Made by a program: the position numbers and the translations under genes
The notes under the pieces: model-generated
The model's input: only the letters and a program-made list of their open reading frames with translations
Database searches by the model: none
Told to the model about the DNA's origin: nothing
In this document: piece after piece, positions 1 to 10,625 of the stretch
How the letters are laid out: each line of letters opens with the position of its first letter
Position numbering within the stretch: position 1 is the stretch's first letter
Source of the DNA: Corythucha ciliata
Taxonomy: Eukaryota; Arthropoda; Insecta; Hemiptera; Tingidae
NCBI GenBank assembly: GCA_038030265.1
Contig: CM075943.1
Coordinates: forward strand, 58,937,971 to 59,001,970
Direction: 5' to 3'
Length of the DNA: 64,000 bases

Positions 1-399
1 ATTATTTTAATAGCGACACGAACGTGGTAAAAGCCGGATAATGATATAATAATATTATTCCTCGGTCCAGGGGATATTCTCGTAACCAAAATCCACTGTA
101 GCACGGCTGATATTTCCAGTGACACTGGAAATTACTAGTAATCAACGACGCTCATGATTGAAATGATACGCGACGTCTGGAATACGGCACATAACACGCC
201 AATGGTGAGAACGCCGGAAAGCGGGCGATGAGGATGACCAGTCTCCAAGTATTTAAGTAAACACACAATAATATCTCGAAGACCGCTCGAAATCTCATCT
301 AGAGCATGCAACGGAAGATAATCAAAAAATAAGCGGCTGATTACCAAATCAACTGATTACTAATCGTCTCTTGGGATTGAAAAAGGTACCCAGCGGCTT
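1..399. other. no recognisable gene
   Basis: AT-rich sequence upstream of the first LINE. Short open frames here have no recognisable motif. It may include part of the LINE 5'UTR, but the 5' boundary of that element cannot be seen. Confidence 0.4.
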
Positions 400-453
400 A
401 GTCATTGACTAAGCCTAATCAGTGGTCACATAATCAAGACTTTAGTCAGAGAA

Positions 454-996
454 TTGAAAAAGCGGGCCTTAGTGATAAAAGGGTGTCCGAATGATGTACA
501 GGATTGTTGTCAATATGTGCGTGATTTTTGTAAAGAGAAGTTGGGGTGCGAAGTATCGGTGTCCAAAGCGTATTACATGAAGTCGAAAAGTGCCAATAGA
601 GGTATTTTAGTGGAAGTTTCAAACGACGAAAGCGTGGGAAATGTCTTTAAAAATGTGAGAAATCTGAAAGGGTCAGGGATTAGTATTAATCGGGATCTGT
701 CAAAAAAAGAGCGTATCGGTCAATCATGTTTGCTGAGGGTGAGGAAGGAAATAATGCGAAAGGTATGTAAGGACAATGTTAAAATAAAAGTTTCAGGTAA
801 TAGGATGAAAATAGGTATGGAAACGTTCATGTGGAAGGATAAAGTGGGGATTGTCTCAGCGAAGTCCGGACAGAATGGCCTTGCAATACTTAACTCTTTG
901 GTTAATGAGGATGTATCCGAGTTAGTGGGTAAAATAGTCAGCGAAATGCAGAGCAATGTGGCGGGGCCATCAGGAGGTGGTTCTATGGCGCCATAG
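454..996 (+). pseudogene. LINE ORF1-like protein
   Basis: An open frame of about 180 codons directly before the endonuclease ORF, 25 nt from it. The frame is open upstream of 454, and the first codon counted here is TTG, so the true start is unknown or lost. The protein is basic and Lys-rich, with alternating strand/helix character and a Gly/Ser/Pro tail, as expected of the nucleic-acid-binding ORF1 of two-ORF LINEs. No CCHC knuckle is visible. The assignment rests on position and composition rather than on a diagnostic motif. It could be a divergent RRM-type ORF1, which bind element RNA in RNP particles. Confidence 0.5.
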
Positions 997-1020
997 GGAC
1001 ACGCTGTCTGCCGGGATACA

Positions 1021-1848
1021 ATGGAAAGAAATTTTGATGGATTTAATGTCACTTACGCATGCAGGGCTAATAATATCAAGAATAATGAAATGGGCATAGC
1101 AGTCACACTTTTGTCCTATAATGTTGCCGGCCTTCCGAATAAAATATTTAATTCAGATTTTGTGGGGTTTATTAATAAGTACGATTTATTTTGTCTATAT
1201 GAAACTTTTGTGAATACTTTTCCAGGATATGTGTTAAAGTGGTTAGCTGCGGAAAAAAATAACAGATATGGCAGGGCGGCAGGTGGATGTTTATTCGGAA
1301 TAAAGAAGGAAATTGCGAGGGAATGCGGATGCGCTTTTGAGGAGTGGGGCGAGATTACTGCCATAAAAATCACCTTAAATAATAGTAGTATGTTTATAGT
1401 ACCTCTGTACCTCAGTGGAGCCAAGTACACGGGTGAGCGGGGTGAGTGCAGATGGACCCAAGATTTTGAAAGTTTGAGAAACGAACTGGTAAAAAATAAT
1501 AAGGGCAATTGGATTGTGCTAGGGGATTGGAATGCCCGCGTGGGGGAGGAACAGACAATGCCGCATGAGCTCATGCAGGGAACTTTGATGACAGAGGAGC
1601 GTAACTCCCTGGATAAGACCGTCGATAGGAAAGGTAAGCGTGTCTTGGAGCTTTGTGAAGATGAAAATTTGGTTATTTTAAACGGAAGGATTAAAGGGGA
1701 TGAGGTGGGAAATTGGACGTTTGTGGGAGCGCAAGGGTCATCAGTGGTGGACCTGGCATGCGTATCCGCCTCTGATGTCCCCTGCGGTGAGCTATGCCGC
1801 TCCCCTCGTGAAAAATGCTCATTTGGACGCCCCAATCACGACGGATGA
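1021..1848 (+). pseudogene. LINE ORF2, endonuclease domain
   Basis: The domain makes the target nick for target-primed reverse transcription. It opens with a strand motif (LLSYNVAGLPNK, near 1110) and carries the catalytic GDWNARVGE-type motif (near 1521-1549), the LINE equivalent of the GDFNAR block of exonuclease III/APE-fold endonucleases. A terminal SSVVDL motif follows near 1738. The frame runs on to about 1848, but RT coding resumes in another frame from about 1810. The linker of 100 or more residues that normally separates endonuclease from RT is therefore missing, which points to an internal deletion plus frameshift. Confidence 0.8.
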
Positions 1849-3338
1849 AATAGAAGGTGTGCTGCGCAAAGCGAAAATGAATAAGGCACCGGGGAGGGAC
1901 AGAACGCCGTACGAGTTCAATAAATTTGGGCCCAAAGAGCTTATGCAGACCTTGATAACATTGTACAATAAAATGTTAGAGGTTGGCGAGGTACCTGGGA
2001 GTTTTACCAAGGCCATCGTATTCCCGCTATACAAAAAAGGGGAGGACTCGGTAGCGGCCAACTATAGGGGAATAGCGCTCATGGTTGTTGTCTGTAAGAT
2101 CTTTACGAGTGTCCTGAATAAAAGGCTAGGGCGTTGGTTAGAAGAGGAAAATATTTTATCTGAGGCGCAGACTGGTTTTCGACAGGGACACTCAACTGTG
2201 GATAACATCTTCAGCCTCTGTAGCACAGTCAACTTGAAACTGATGGAGAATAAAAGGGTGTATATCTTTTTTGTGGACCTTGAAAGCGGCTTTCGACAGT
2301 GTGGATCGTGGGGCCCTGTTCTACAAACTTTTAAACGAGGGGGTATCGTCGGCCTTCATTAACATTTTAAAAAACCTGTACAATGGCACAAGTATGGCGG
2401 TGTGGACAGCAGAAGGACTGACAGAAGAGTTCGGTTCCGAGGTTGGGGTAAGGCAGGGTTGTCCTCTCAGTCCAACCTTATTCAGCATCAACATCAATGA
2501 CTTGGAAAGGCATGTGGTGGCGGGGCTGTTGGTTGGGGGGAGGAGACTAATTTGCCTGATGCACGCCGATGACGTAGCGTTCATAGCGGAGGCCCCGGTA
2601 CGCTCCAGATAATGATTAATCGTCTAGCAGAATACTGCGATGCCTGGAATCTCTCTGTCAACATGGAGAAATCCAAAGTTATGGTATGTAGGAGGAAGGC
2701 TTAAGGCGTCGGAAAAATGGCATTATAAAGGTACAAAAATTGACGTGGCCTCGAGTCGTGGGGGTCATAATGACGCCGAGCATGGATTTTAAAAAACACC
2801 TCAGGGAGAGACTGTCATCGGCCAAGCTCGCGGTCAGTGTTACGTGGGTGAAGGTTGTGAGAAACGGTGAAATACCCCTCAAAAGAAAGTTCGATCTCTT
2901 TAGGGCAACAGCAGGTGCGATGATTATGTACGCGGCTGAAGTCTGGGGCTTTTATCAATACGATGCAGTCGAAACGTTCTTCCGATACTTCCTGAAGCGC
3001 GCACTCTGGCTCCCAAATAACACTCCTAATTACATGTTATTCTTAGAGAGTAGTATGGACCCCCTACACCCCCCTACACCCCCCTACCGCCAAGGTGTCA
3101 AGGTAATAGTACTCCCGCATGTACGCTATGCAACTTGAACGCGCGCGAGGACGTTTTTCACTTTTTGGCTGTGTGCCCCATCCTTAGTGAGGTTAGAAGG
3201 TTGTACTTCGGGAAGAGTAGACTGAGTGGTGAAGAAGTGAAAGATTATTTGAATGGGCTGTGTTGGAAGGATTTGGCGGGGTACTGTGTGGTGGCCCCAA
3301 AGTACAGGGGGACGTCAATTGCAGAATACAACGAATAG
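1813..3338 (+). pseudogene. LINE ORF2, reverse transcriptase and C-terminal region
   Basis: RT blocks read in order: KMNKAPGRD (near 1875), a YRGIAL block (near 2065), GFRQGHSTVDNIF (near 2177), AFDSVDR in a new frame (near 2287), GVRQGCPLSP (near 2447) and the active-site box at 2562-2573, which reads HADD where YADD is usual. A further frame change is needed near 2610-2740. The C-terminal part continues in pieces to 3338 and includes a Cys-containing segment near 3160. At least three frame breaks lie in the RT, so this is a fossil. Confidence 0.85.
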
Positions 3339-3720
3339 GTATTCGAGAAAATAAAGTTAGTGCTGCTCGCTGAACTCAGTGCAATGTAAGTTCACTGTTG
3401 TTTTGCCTGCCGGCCTCTACGTGCAATATCTGTTATCGTTTGTCCCGTTATATTGTGCTATTGTTGATTTCACGTGGTTATTGTCAGTGCCCATATCTAT
3501 TTATTATAACTATGTATATTTATTATAGCTATATCCATTTATTATAACTACACATATTTTCCATAACTATTTATATTTGTTTGTTGTGTTTAAATATTTT
3601 GATTAATTACTGAAGTATCTCGCCAACCCGGCAGACGGTCATCTTGACCATTGTCGTTAAGTATTTTTTGCTGTTTTTCCATGTTGTCTTTTTTTTATGC
3701 TTGTTGGAAAATAAATACAC

Positions 3721-3755
3721 TAATAATAATAATAATTATTATTATTATTATTATT
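3721..3755. repeat. (TAA)n/(TTA)n palindromic microsatellite at LINE tail
   Basis: About five TAA units are followed directly by about six TTA units, giving an inverted repeat. The TAA part fits the simple 3' tail of the plus-strand LINE that ends here. The TTA part is not explained by that element. Confidence 0.8.
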
Positions 3756-4330
3756 TTCAGAGAGAAGGCGAATAATTCACTACCTATTCAAGCAATAATT
3801 TTTAAAATTAAATCAGTAAAGAAGAGAAAATAAACTAAAAGTTTTCTGGGCTCTAATAATTATTTATTCAGTTTCAAGAGGTTCGTTTTTCGTTTCGATA
3901 GCTGCTATCATGAAATTTCTACGCAATCTGAAATCCCAAAAGCTCTAAAAAACAAACACAAAGAATCATGCCGTAGATATTCTGAATAAAAGCAGAACTT
4001 ATCTGATGCATCCGATTGGTTGAAGAGCTTCTGCGCTGTGTAGAGATGTCACAGTAAAAGACAGACGGTTGGTTAATCTTAGCATTTACCGGTTAGTTCT
4101 AGCCAAAAAAAAAGCGGAAGCACCGGACTTTTACCATTCACTTTTGGTTAATGTGCGGAATCTCCTTGCAGTGTTGGTAAATGTTAAACGACGCAGACCT
4201 CTGCTCCTCACGATCTATCGCGCCTCTCCTTCTTTTTAGTTCTCTTCAAATTGTAAATTAGACAGTAATTAAGTCATGAGTGGCCATTTCATCTGTTCAT
4301 TTCAAGGGGAGACGAGTGATATGTGCCGTG
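3756..4330. other. no recognisable gene
   Basis: Intergenic sequence between two LINE remnants. I see no protein motif, RNA gene or bounded repeat. Confidence 0.5.
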
Positions 4331-4399
4331 AGGAAGTTGGTTGGTGGAGGGCGGATTTCAAGGACGCGGGAGAAGCTTGCTTGGTGGAACAGTGAACCA

Positions 4400-5270
4400 A
4401 GGCCGCAAGGGGATTAAGTACCTACATTCACCAAAACTGTCTGGTAAAAGTCCGATGCTCCCACTTCATTTGAGGCATTCCGGTGGACACCGGAACTCAA
4501 TGCCCATCGATCAGCCATGCGTAGGCTCCGACGGCGCATTGCGCAACGACAAGGGGAAGACCGCCAGATTGCCCATGCCGAGTACACGGCCCAACGCCGT
4601 TCACTTAAAAAGCTTGTCCGCAGGGAAAAGCGCCGCTCGTGGAGGGGATTTGTCACCGACGGGCTCTCGAATAACCTGCGGAGCCTGCCCTACAGCATAC
4701 ACCGCGGCAAATGTGACCCCAAGCCACTCCTCGCCGCCATGCGTGATGTAACATCCACGCTTCACGCCCTCCTCGCGGCCCTTTTCCTTGGACACCGAAG
4801 CGGATCGACATGCCAGGGATAACGCCGCCACCCTTCCAACGACACCGGATGCCCTGCCCTGGTCCTCTGAGGAGGTAGCAGCAGTACTGTCTAGAGCCCC
4901 GCTCAACAGAGCCCCCGGACCACCACGAACAACAGGCGCCACAATCCCCCTCCAGCAGTCGATGTATTCATCGCCATCTTCAACCGATGCCTCCGGGAAC
5001 AGCTTTTTCCACCATGTAGGAAGGAAGGGAGAGTGACGCTGCTCTTCAAGGACCCGGACAGGGATCGAAGCGACCCTGGTAACTATAGGCCGATCTCGCT
5101 AGTGTCAATGGAAGTTAAAGCGCTAGAAAGGTTAATAATCAACCGTCTCGCGCCTGAAATCCACGCTAAATGCCATCGATGGCAATTCGGTGGTATTCCC
5201 CGACGCTCAACGGATCACGCCATCCTCAACCTCAAAGCGTGTTTGCCAGTCAGTGTGAAGCAATAACTGC
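4400..5270 (+). pseudogene. R1-clade LINE remnant: linker and start of RT
   Basis: Pieces in at least three frames. An Arg-rich linker lies at 4517-4680 (RRRIAQ, then RRSLKKLVRREKRRSWRGF). It is followed by the first RT block (WSSEEVAAVLSRAPLNRAPG, near 4860) and NYRPISLVS-type plus QFGGIPRRSTDHAI-type blocks (5080-5240). These patterns match the RT entry region of R1/TRAS-like LINEs, also seen near 39.5 kb and 41.2 kb. Coding stops near 5240, before the catalytic aspartates, so the copy is truncated at both ends. Confidence 0.75.
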
Positions 5271-5936
5271 AATTTCACGTGAAGTTTATCATCAAAATTC
5301 GGGTATAAATACAAGCCTTGGTCATCGAGATTCGGGCGAATGTTACTATATAGTGCTCCTACACGCTAGATAATTTGACTTTCCCGTTTGGAGCATTGTG
5401 AGGTCTCGTAGAGGTCACCCCTGCATTTAACGCCAAAACATTCGATGAAAAATTAGATCCTGCCTCAGAAAACAAATATATCGCATTCAAATAGATCATA
5501 TTATATCAAATAAATACCTATATCAAATAGATCATATAAGCGGGTAGTTCAGAACTACTCGCCCATGCGTGATACGAAGAAAGTGTTCCAGTAAGCTTTT
5601 TTGGGACACGTTCTGAACACGAATAGTTTAATCTACACAAAATGAGGAGTGAACAACTAAGCGCAGGCGCCTTGCTAAAAAATTGGAATGTAGGTTCGGT
5701 TGCTAAAGAATAAACTGAAGTTATTCGACTTTGTTTTTAATTTCGAGTGAAAATGTTGGATCCCGCACACGTATTTTGTGAATTTCTAGTCTCTGACAGT
5801 TCATGATGTGAGGGAGCTAAAAATAACTAGAGGTGAGGCTAGAAAATAAAAGAATCTGGCACTGCCGCTAGACGAGCACTCTCTTATACCGGAAATGGTC
5901 AAATCTTGCAAACTTAGCCCCTCAAACTAATTATGT
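5271..5936. other. no recognisable gene
   Basis: AT-rich sequence. A short direct repeat of AAATAGATCATAT type occurs near 5490-5540. Nothing else is supportable. Confidence 0.4.
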
Positions 5937-6190
5937 ATTTGACTTAAACCACTTGACCAGTGCCCTGCCGATTCATTGTTACAAAATCCGTTATTTGGTT
6001 AAAAACTGGTAATTCCGCCGCTTAGTCTGACCATTTGGCCCAAAAACCGTTCAATTACGCCCAAAAATGTGTCAATTTAGCCAAAGTACCTGACTTCTGA
6101 CTCGAAAACGAGTAGGAATTAAGCCAAAAGAATGACTATTCGCATACCTTTAAGAAAAGTCCGGTTTTCCCCGGAATCTCCCAAATGCCG
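5937..6190. repeat. beta-type degenerate tandem repeat segment
   Basis: Loose repeats of 20-28 bp with the pattern AAAACTGG/ACCGTT plus a short T-rich stretch. They resemble the longer beta arrays at 23.6 and 29.5 kb but are much more eroded. Confidence 0.45.
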
Positions 6191-6224
6191 GAACCGTTAA
6201 TTCCTCCAACCAAGATAGTACCTC

Positions 6225-6227
<3 letters not shown>

Positions 6228-6260
<33 letters not shown>
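6228..6260. repeat. poly(T) run of 33
   Basis: An uninterrupted T33. It could be the reverse poly(A) tail of a minus-strand retroelement, but the flank at 6261-6470 shows no recognisable coding sequence. Confidence 0.8.
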
Positions 6261-6262
<2 letters not shown>

Positions 6263-7660
6263 CAGAAAAAGAGAAGTACCTGGGTAAAAATGACACCCTC
6301 TATTCTTATCCGCCAGTAGCCCACAGCACAAAATTTTTTTATTCCTGATGAATGAAGAGTATTAGCACCTTTCACTACCCAAATTTTGTAAGACTAGTAG
6401 CCGTGGAACACCCTTTGATTCATGAATTATCGAGAATGCATTGAAAATCGGGGGTCGGGGGGGGGGGCAATATAATTTTGCCCACCCAATTCTCCGGTTT
6501 GGTGGGTGCGATGGCCCGCATCAGTCAAACTCAACGCCACTGCGTTATCAGTCACAAACCGGAGCTTACGCAAGGTTCCAGAATAATTTCATTTGCGAAT
6601 ACAAGTTATAATTCAGCAAAAAAAAAGTTTAAATTACCGGCACCCCCTCTGCGCCTCGATACACAGAACAGAGTCGTTTTCGGACAGTATTAATTACAAT
6701 TTCGCCACCATCCAGCGTCCAGGCAGTTTTCACGCTCATTGTAAACAAAAAACGTTCACCGTTACCGTCAAAAATCGTTGATGAACAGTTCATCACCGTC
6801 ATGAACGGCCGTCTCATTCGAAGCGGTGCCGCTGTCTGTTGACCGCTCTCTAGGCATCTACTGGTGTGATTTAAAAGGGGATTTTTTCTAACGCTACATT
6901 ACGGCACCGCTTTTCTAGGAAACCAAGGCTTAAGGAACAACTCCGCCAAATTATACCACTTTTTTAAAAAAAATCCAGGCACTTATTTTGGCTTTTCATT
7001 CATTTTTTGCTTGATCTACAAAGAAATTCCAAGGGAGAAACCATGGAAGGGGAAGCTTCATATGTACCTAAGTTCGGTCCCTCATTACCAGCATACCTCT
7101 GTAAGTCTATTTACCTTGCGAAAGTGTAGCACTCGCGATGCGCGAAACAATGGAACGGACCTGATTTGACCAACGATATATAAATCTGGATTGCTCACAG
7201 AGGACTGGAGGGGGCAGGTCGTCCCCTGGTAAACAATCACCCTGTCCCTCTCCTTGTGTAGTTATGGCAATATGGCACTTATTTTGAAACTCCAACCCTC
7301 TCATCCACTATGGGATCTTATTTGATGGCTATTATCAGCTGGTCTTTATCAGCAGTGATGAGCAATCCAGTTCTTTTATATATCGTTGGATTTGACATTA
7401 TGTTAATAACTCATGAAGGTAGCAAGTTAGAGAAAGAAATGTAGGGTATCTTTGAAGGGAAAATTCAATGGAACAAAGTAAACACTTCTAGGTAAAATAG
7501 CAAAAAATTGGACGTTCACTATACATATGTATATTTTGTCCAGTCCTGAATTTTGGCCTTTGGCCCTGCGAAAATTCCCTTTGGCAGTACAATTTCGTTT
7601 ATAGCAGAGTCCACGCTTAGTGAACTTGGCTCTTGGCATGGTAACGTATCTTGAGCACAC
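6261..7660. other. no recognisable gene
   Basis: Intergenic sequence. A G9 run lies at 6458-6468. The short frames between 6478 and 7304 have no family motif and overlap one another on both strands. Confidence 0.4.
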
Positions 7661-7661
7661 C

Positions 7662-7741
7662 GGAGTGAACGCACATACGGTCCCTTCGGGTGCCGTAGTG
7701 AACGCACATACGGTCCCTTCGGGTGCCGGAGTGAACGCTTA
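7662..7741. repeat. 33-bp tandem repeat, two full copies plus a partial
   Basis: Copies start at 7662, 7695 and 7728, each beginning with GGAGTGAACG or GTAGTGAACG. Copies 1 and 2 are almost identical. The same GAGTGAACG core recurs in direct orientation beyond the right end of the MULE (13,999-14,035). The transposon therefore appears to have entered a pre-existing small repeat locus. Confidence 0.8.
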
Positions 7742-7750
7742 CACCTGCTC
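7742..7750. repeat. MULE target-site duplication, left copy
   Basis: CACCTGCTC immediately precedes the left inverted repeat. It is identical to 13960-13968, immediately after the right inverted repeat. Nine bases is the characteristic duplication length of Mutator-like elements. Confidence 0.92.
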
Positions 7751-7836
7751 ACTCGACCTTAGCGCCAGTACCGGGCTCAGTGTGTCTCACGTCCGCCAGG
7801 TGCCGGATAGCGCTAGGTGTCTCTCCAGCGTTATCA
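7751..7836 (+). repeat. MULE left terminal inverted repeat
   Basis: Matches the reverse complement of 13874-13959 over 86 bp with about five substitutions. The match stops abruptly at the CACCTGCTC duplication outside and after GTTATCA inside. Confidence 0.93.
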
Positions 7837-8003
7837 TCCTTATCTATAGCAAGTTTTTATCGCTTCTCTAGTCGTCAATCTGTTTTTTCTAGTCGTGTAT
7901 TTGCTTTCTAATTTTGTGAATAATTACCTATGTAATTATGAACTGTCAGTTCTGTGTTTCGGTGTTGGGGAGTAGAGATAGCCTTCGAAGGCATCTCAAG
8001 AAA

Positions 8004-8435
8004 CAGAAGGCTCCGTTGGAAAGGGACCAAGCGTTCAACGTCGTATACAGAGTTCCGTGCCAATGTGGAAAGGCGTATATAGGCCAGACGAAGAATCTTC
8101 TCCGGGACAGGGTCCGTAGACACACGTCGGATGCTCGACGAAGTCCGAGCCCTCAACAGCCGGGACGGTCGAACGATACTGCGTTAGCAGTGCATTTACG
8201 GCAAGAAGGACATCAAGGCGCATGGGATGACGTGAAAATCATTGACAGAGAGGTGTCTCTACCTAAACGGCTTTTCAAAGAGATGGCACACATCCATCAA
8301 GAAGGGGACAACGCCCTGAACTTCCGCTCGGACATCGAGAATTTGGCTCCCTTTTATGGACCGCTTTTTCGCTTGGTGGCGGGACGTCGTGAGTTGAGCT
8401 GTACGGCCGCTGGGGGTGATGTGGGGGTGGGTTGA
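8004..8435 (+). pseudogene. Penelope-like element, GIY-YIG endonuclease C-terminus
   Basis: Penelope-like elements encode an RT joined to a C-terminal GIY-YIG endonuclease that nicks target DNA. The visible part has VVYRVPCQCGKAYIGQT (near 8040-8090), the following catalytic Arg in LRDRVRRH, an H/E-containing segment (LAVHLRQEGH, then KRLFKEMAHI) and the family ending NFRSDIENLAPFYGPLF. The RT is missing through 5' truncation. The open frame extends upstream to the ATG at 7938 only because it happens to be in phase with the MULE exon. Those first 22 codons belong to the MULE, not to the Penelope element. Confidence 0.88.
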
Positions 8436-8677
8436 GGGAGGTTTTTTGTCGGCAGGTGTTTTCCTTGCTCTTTTTCTCTTTTTTCTTTTGTTAACCTAAT
8501 TTGTCATGGGGAGAGGGGGGTTTTAATTGCTTCATTTAATTATGTTAATTGTGGGTTTTAAAATGGTTTTAATTATCTAACAAGGCCTCTCATTTATACA
8601 TCGGGTGTGTTTAGAATGTGAGGCTTTTGTTTTAACGACCTGGAACTTTTTAACATTTCGGACTTTGGGTAAGACTT
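8436..8677 (+). other. Penelope 3'UTR, left part
   Basis: T-rich non-coding sequence after the GIY-YIG stop codon. It continues at 10487 beyond the nested inverted-repeat element. Confidence 0.6.
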
Positions 8678-10486
8678 CCCTACTAGCACATAAGTGTAGA
8701 TTAGGTTCAGATTTGTGGCCAGCGACTTATTTCATACACGAAATGACATCGGGAGTAGGCTATATTAATGATTTAGGCTTCAAGTCGCACAGCGACGTCG
8801 GGACGACCTCTCAGCGAGGTCGCTCTCATCACTGTAATTGAACGACGTCGGTTCGACGTCGCAAATGCGTATTAATCTAGCTAAACGTTAATTACGTGAC
8901 GTCGTATGGAGGTCTCAGGGCCGTACTACATTTTCACGACGGCGTACAAACGTCGTAAACCTGTAGCATATCTTCACGACGAAGCAACGACGAAGCAACG
9001 ACGTTGTTACTCTGTACAATATTTTGACGACGTCCCGCCAACGTCGTCTTACTATACATTCAATTTAGATAGTAATTGTTTCTATCAAGGTCTTTCTCGC
9101 GTATCAATTCATATTTGTGTTAATCTATATGAAGCGATACAGGCATTCGTCCACTTATTATAGGAGGATAAAAAAACATTTAATAGGAAATACTGGACCA
9201 AAATGCTCAAGCCAATGCGATTCCCAAGTGGAATTCACTAGTCCGGAGAGAACGGAAAATAGTGATTCTGGCAGCTCGACGGCCGCAGCACTACTTTTAA
9301 GGATTTCATTTTTAGATTTATCTATAAACCACAAAGAACAGCAACTAGCACAAACTTGAAGAAAGAGCAGACCGGCGAGAAGGCACAGGAAAACTAGGTC
9401 AGCCCAACCCGTCAACATGATACCTCAAATTAACCTCAGCCTCGCTCGAATATCATGAATCGTCCGAGAAAGTCGCGTGAACGACTTGACAATAACTTTT
9501 GGTCGTTGAAACGACCTCTTATGACTAGCAGTCATGTGCAGTACAGTTTTATGTCTGATATTCATACCAAAGGTTATAACTTATACAATGCTGTGTGCAG
9601 GGTTCCACTTCAAGTCCATTGAATTACGGATAAGTTTACTTCATACGACTTCGTGACATTTTATGTACAGGGATGCACGCTAAATAGTAGCAATGGTCAC
9701 TTTATGTACAGCGTTGGTCAACAAATCTGTATGACGCCATGTTCTGGTTTCCAAGCCAAATTTCATACTAGCACGGACCATTAAAAAAAATAATATTCAC
9801 TTTTGTAACGTGCAGGATGAGAAATTCGTTTGTAGTTCCATGTCTCCTGAGCAAAAGAACGCTCTAATATGACGAGAAACGTTGTCTAATCTAATTATAT
9901 ACAAAGATAAAAATTTCGTCAATTACATAATTACCGCGAAATTTCAACTTTTTGCCCATATTTCTCAAGGGAGCTCGTTTTTAAGGGGTAGAACATCACA
10001 TTTCACCATAGATTTTTCTTGGTAAGCCATTTCTGCTTCCTCGGAGTATTTCCTGGTTCATAAATACATTATAATAGGGTTTATTTACGTGGAAATATAT
10101 CGTCACCATTAATGTCGAATGCGAGCCCATTCGTGTAGACATTTAGTTACGTTATTCACACTAAAATCCTATCACTGTGAAGAATATGTATAGTTTTTTA
10201 GCCGAACTCTGTACACATGTTTGAAAAAAGTCGGCAATATCAACTTCTACCGACTAAGTTCCATAACCTAAAATAGAGGATAGTCAGGTTTTGGATACTT
10301 TGCTGACTGTTTTTGTAGTACACAATTAGTTGTTTACTATAACCACTCACGACGAAAGGTCGGCTCGCGACGTCGTTACAACCAAATAAACTACCCCCAT
10401 TTTGGTCGTCAGAGAGTCGTAGCGACGTCGTTTCGACGTCGGGTTGCAATTGGCGACGTCGTACCGACCTAATTGTGCTAGTAGGG
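8678..10486. mobile_element. 1.8-kb non-autonomous DNA element with CGACGTCG subterminal motifs
   Basis: The termini are CCCTACTAGCACA (8678-8690) and its exact reverse complement (10474-10486). The match extends outward with two mismatches through AAGAC/GTCTT. Inside both ends lie clusters of the palindrome CGACGTCG and relatives (8785-9045 and 10346-10465). No transposase motif is visible, and the longest frames inside are under 90 codons. The flanking target duplication is unclear (TT on both sides at most), so I cannot name the superfamily. It sits in the 3'UTR of the Penelope copy and is therefore the youngest of the three nested elements. Confidence 0.75.
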
Positions 10487-10559
10487 TTGTCTTGGGCCAT
10501 GTGGTTGATTTCTCATATTTGGTTTTGTTATTTAAATTAGTAATTATGTGTAATTTTTA

Positions 10560-10625
10560 CAATGTTTAGAGCCCTGAGGATGCTAGGATCATAGCGAAAC
10601 GTAGGCGAGAATAAATTATTGAAGA
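10560..10625 (+). other. Penelope-type 3' stem-loop / GAAAC motif
   Basis: GAGCCCTGAGGATGCTA leads into a short stem-loop (GCTA, six-base loop, TAGC), then GAAACG and AATAAATTATT. The same order of parts is found at 63,340-63,383. I know this layout from 3' regions of Penelope-like elements. Its function is not established from sequence. Confidence 0.6.

Larger units (their letters stand above)
400..3755 (+). mobile_element. decayed two-ORF non-LTR retrotransposon (LINE)
   Basis: Read in order: an ORF1-like frame, an apurinic-type endonuclease, a reverse transcriptase, a C-terminal region, a 3'UTR and a (TAA)n tail at 3721. The left edge is only approximate. ORF2 is in at least four frames, so the copy is dead. 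The RT style (a variant of NYRGISLL, then GFRQGHST and GVRQGCPLSP) fits the broad CR1/Jockey/Ingi-like assemblage, but I cannot name the clade. No target duplication was found. Confidence 0.8.

Noticed and set aside
1116..1835. 239-codon minus-strand frame
   Set aside because: It lies antisense to the LINE endonuclease, which has clear catalytic motifs on the plus strand. The antisense product has no motif.
7427..7752. Two overlapping minus-strand frames of 77 codons
   Set aside because: They read through the 33-bp tandem repeat in different frames and have no motif.
10566..10600. Hammerhead ribozyme in the Penelope 3' region
   Set aside because: CTGAGGA and GAAAC match parts of the hammerhead core and such ribozymes are known in Penelope-like elements. 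However, one extra base precedes the stem, and no plausible stems I and III or cleavage site could be paired.
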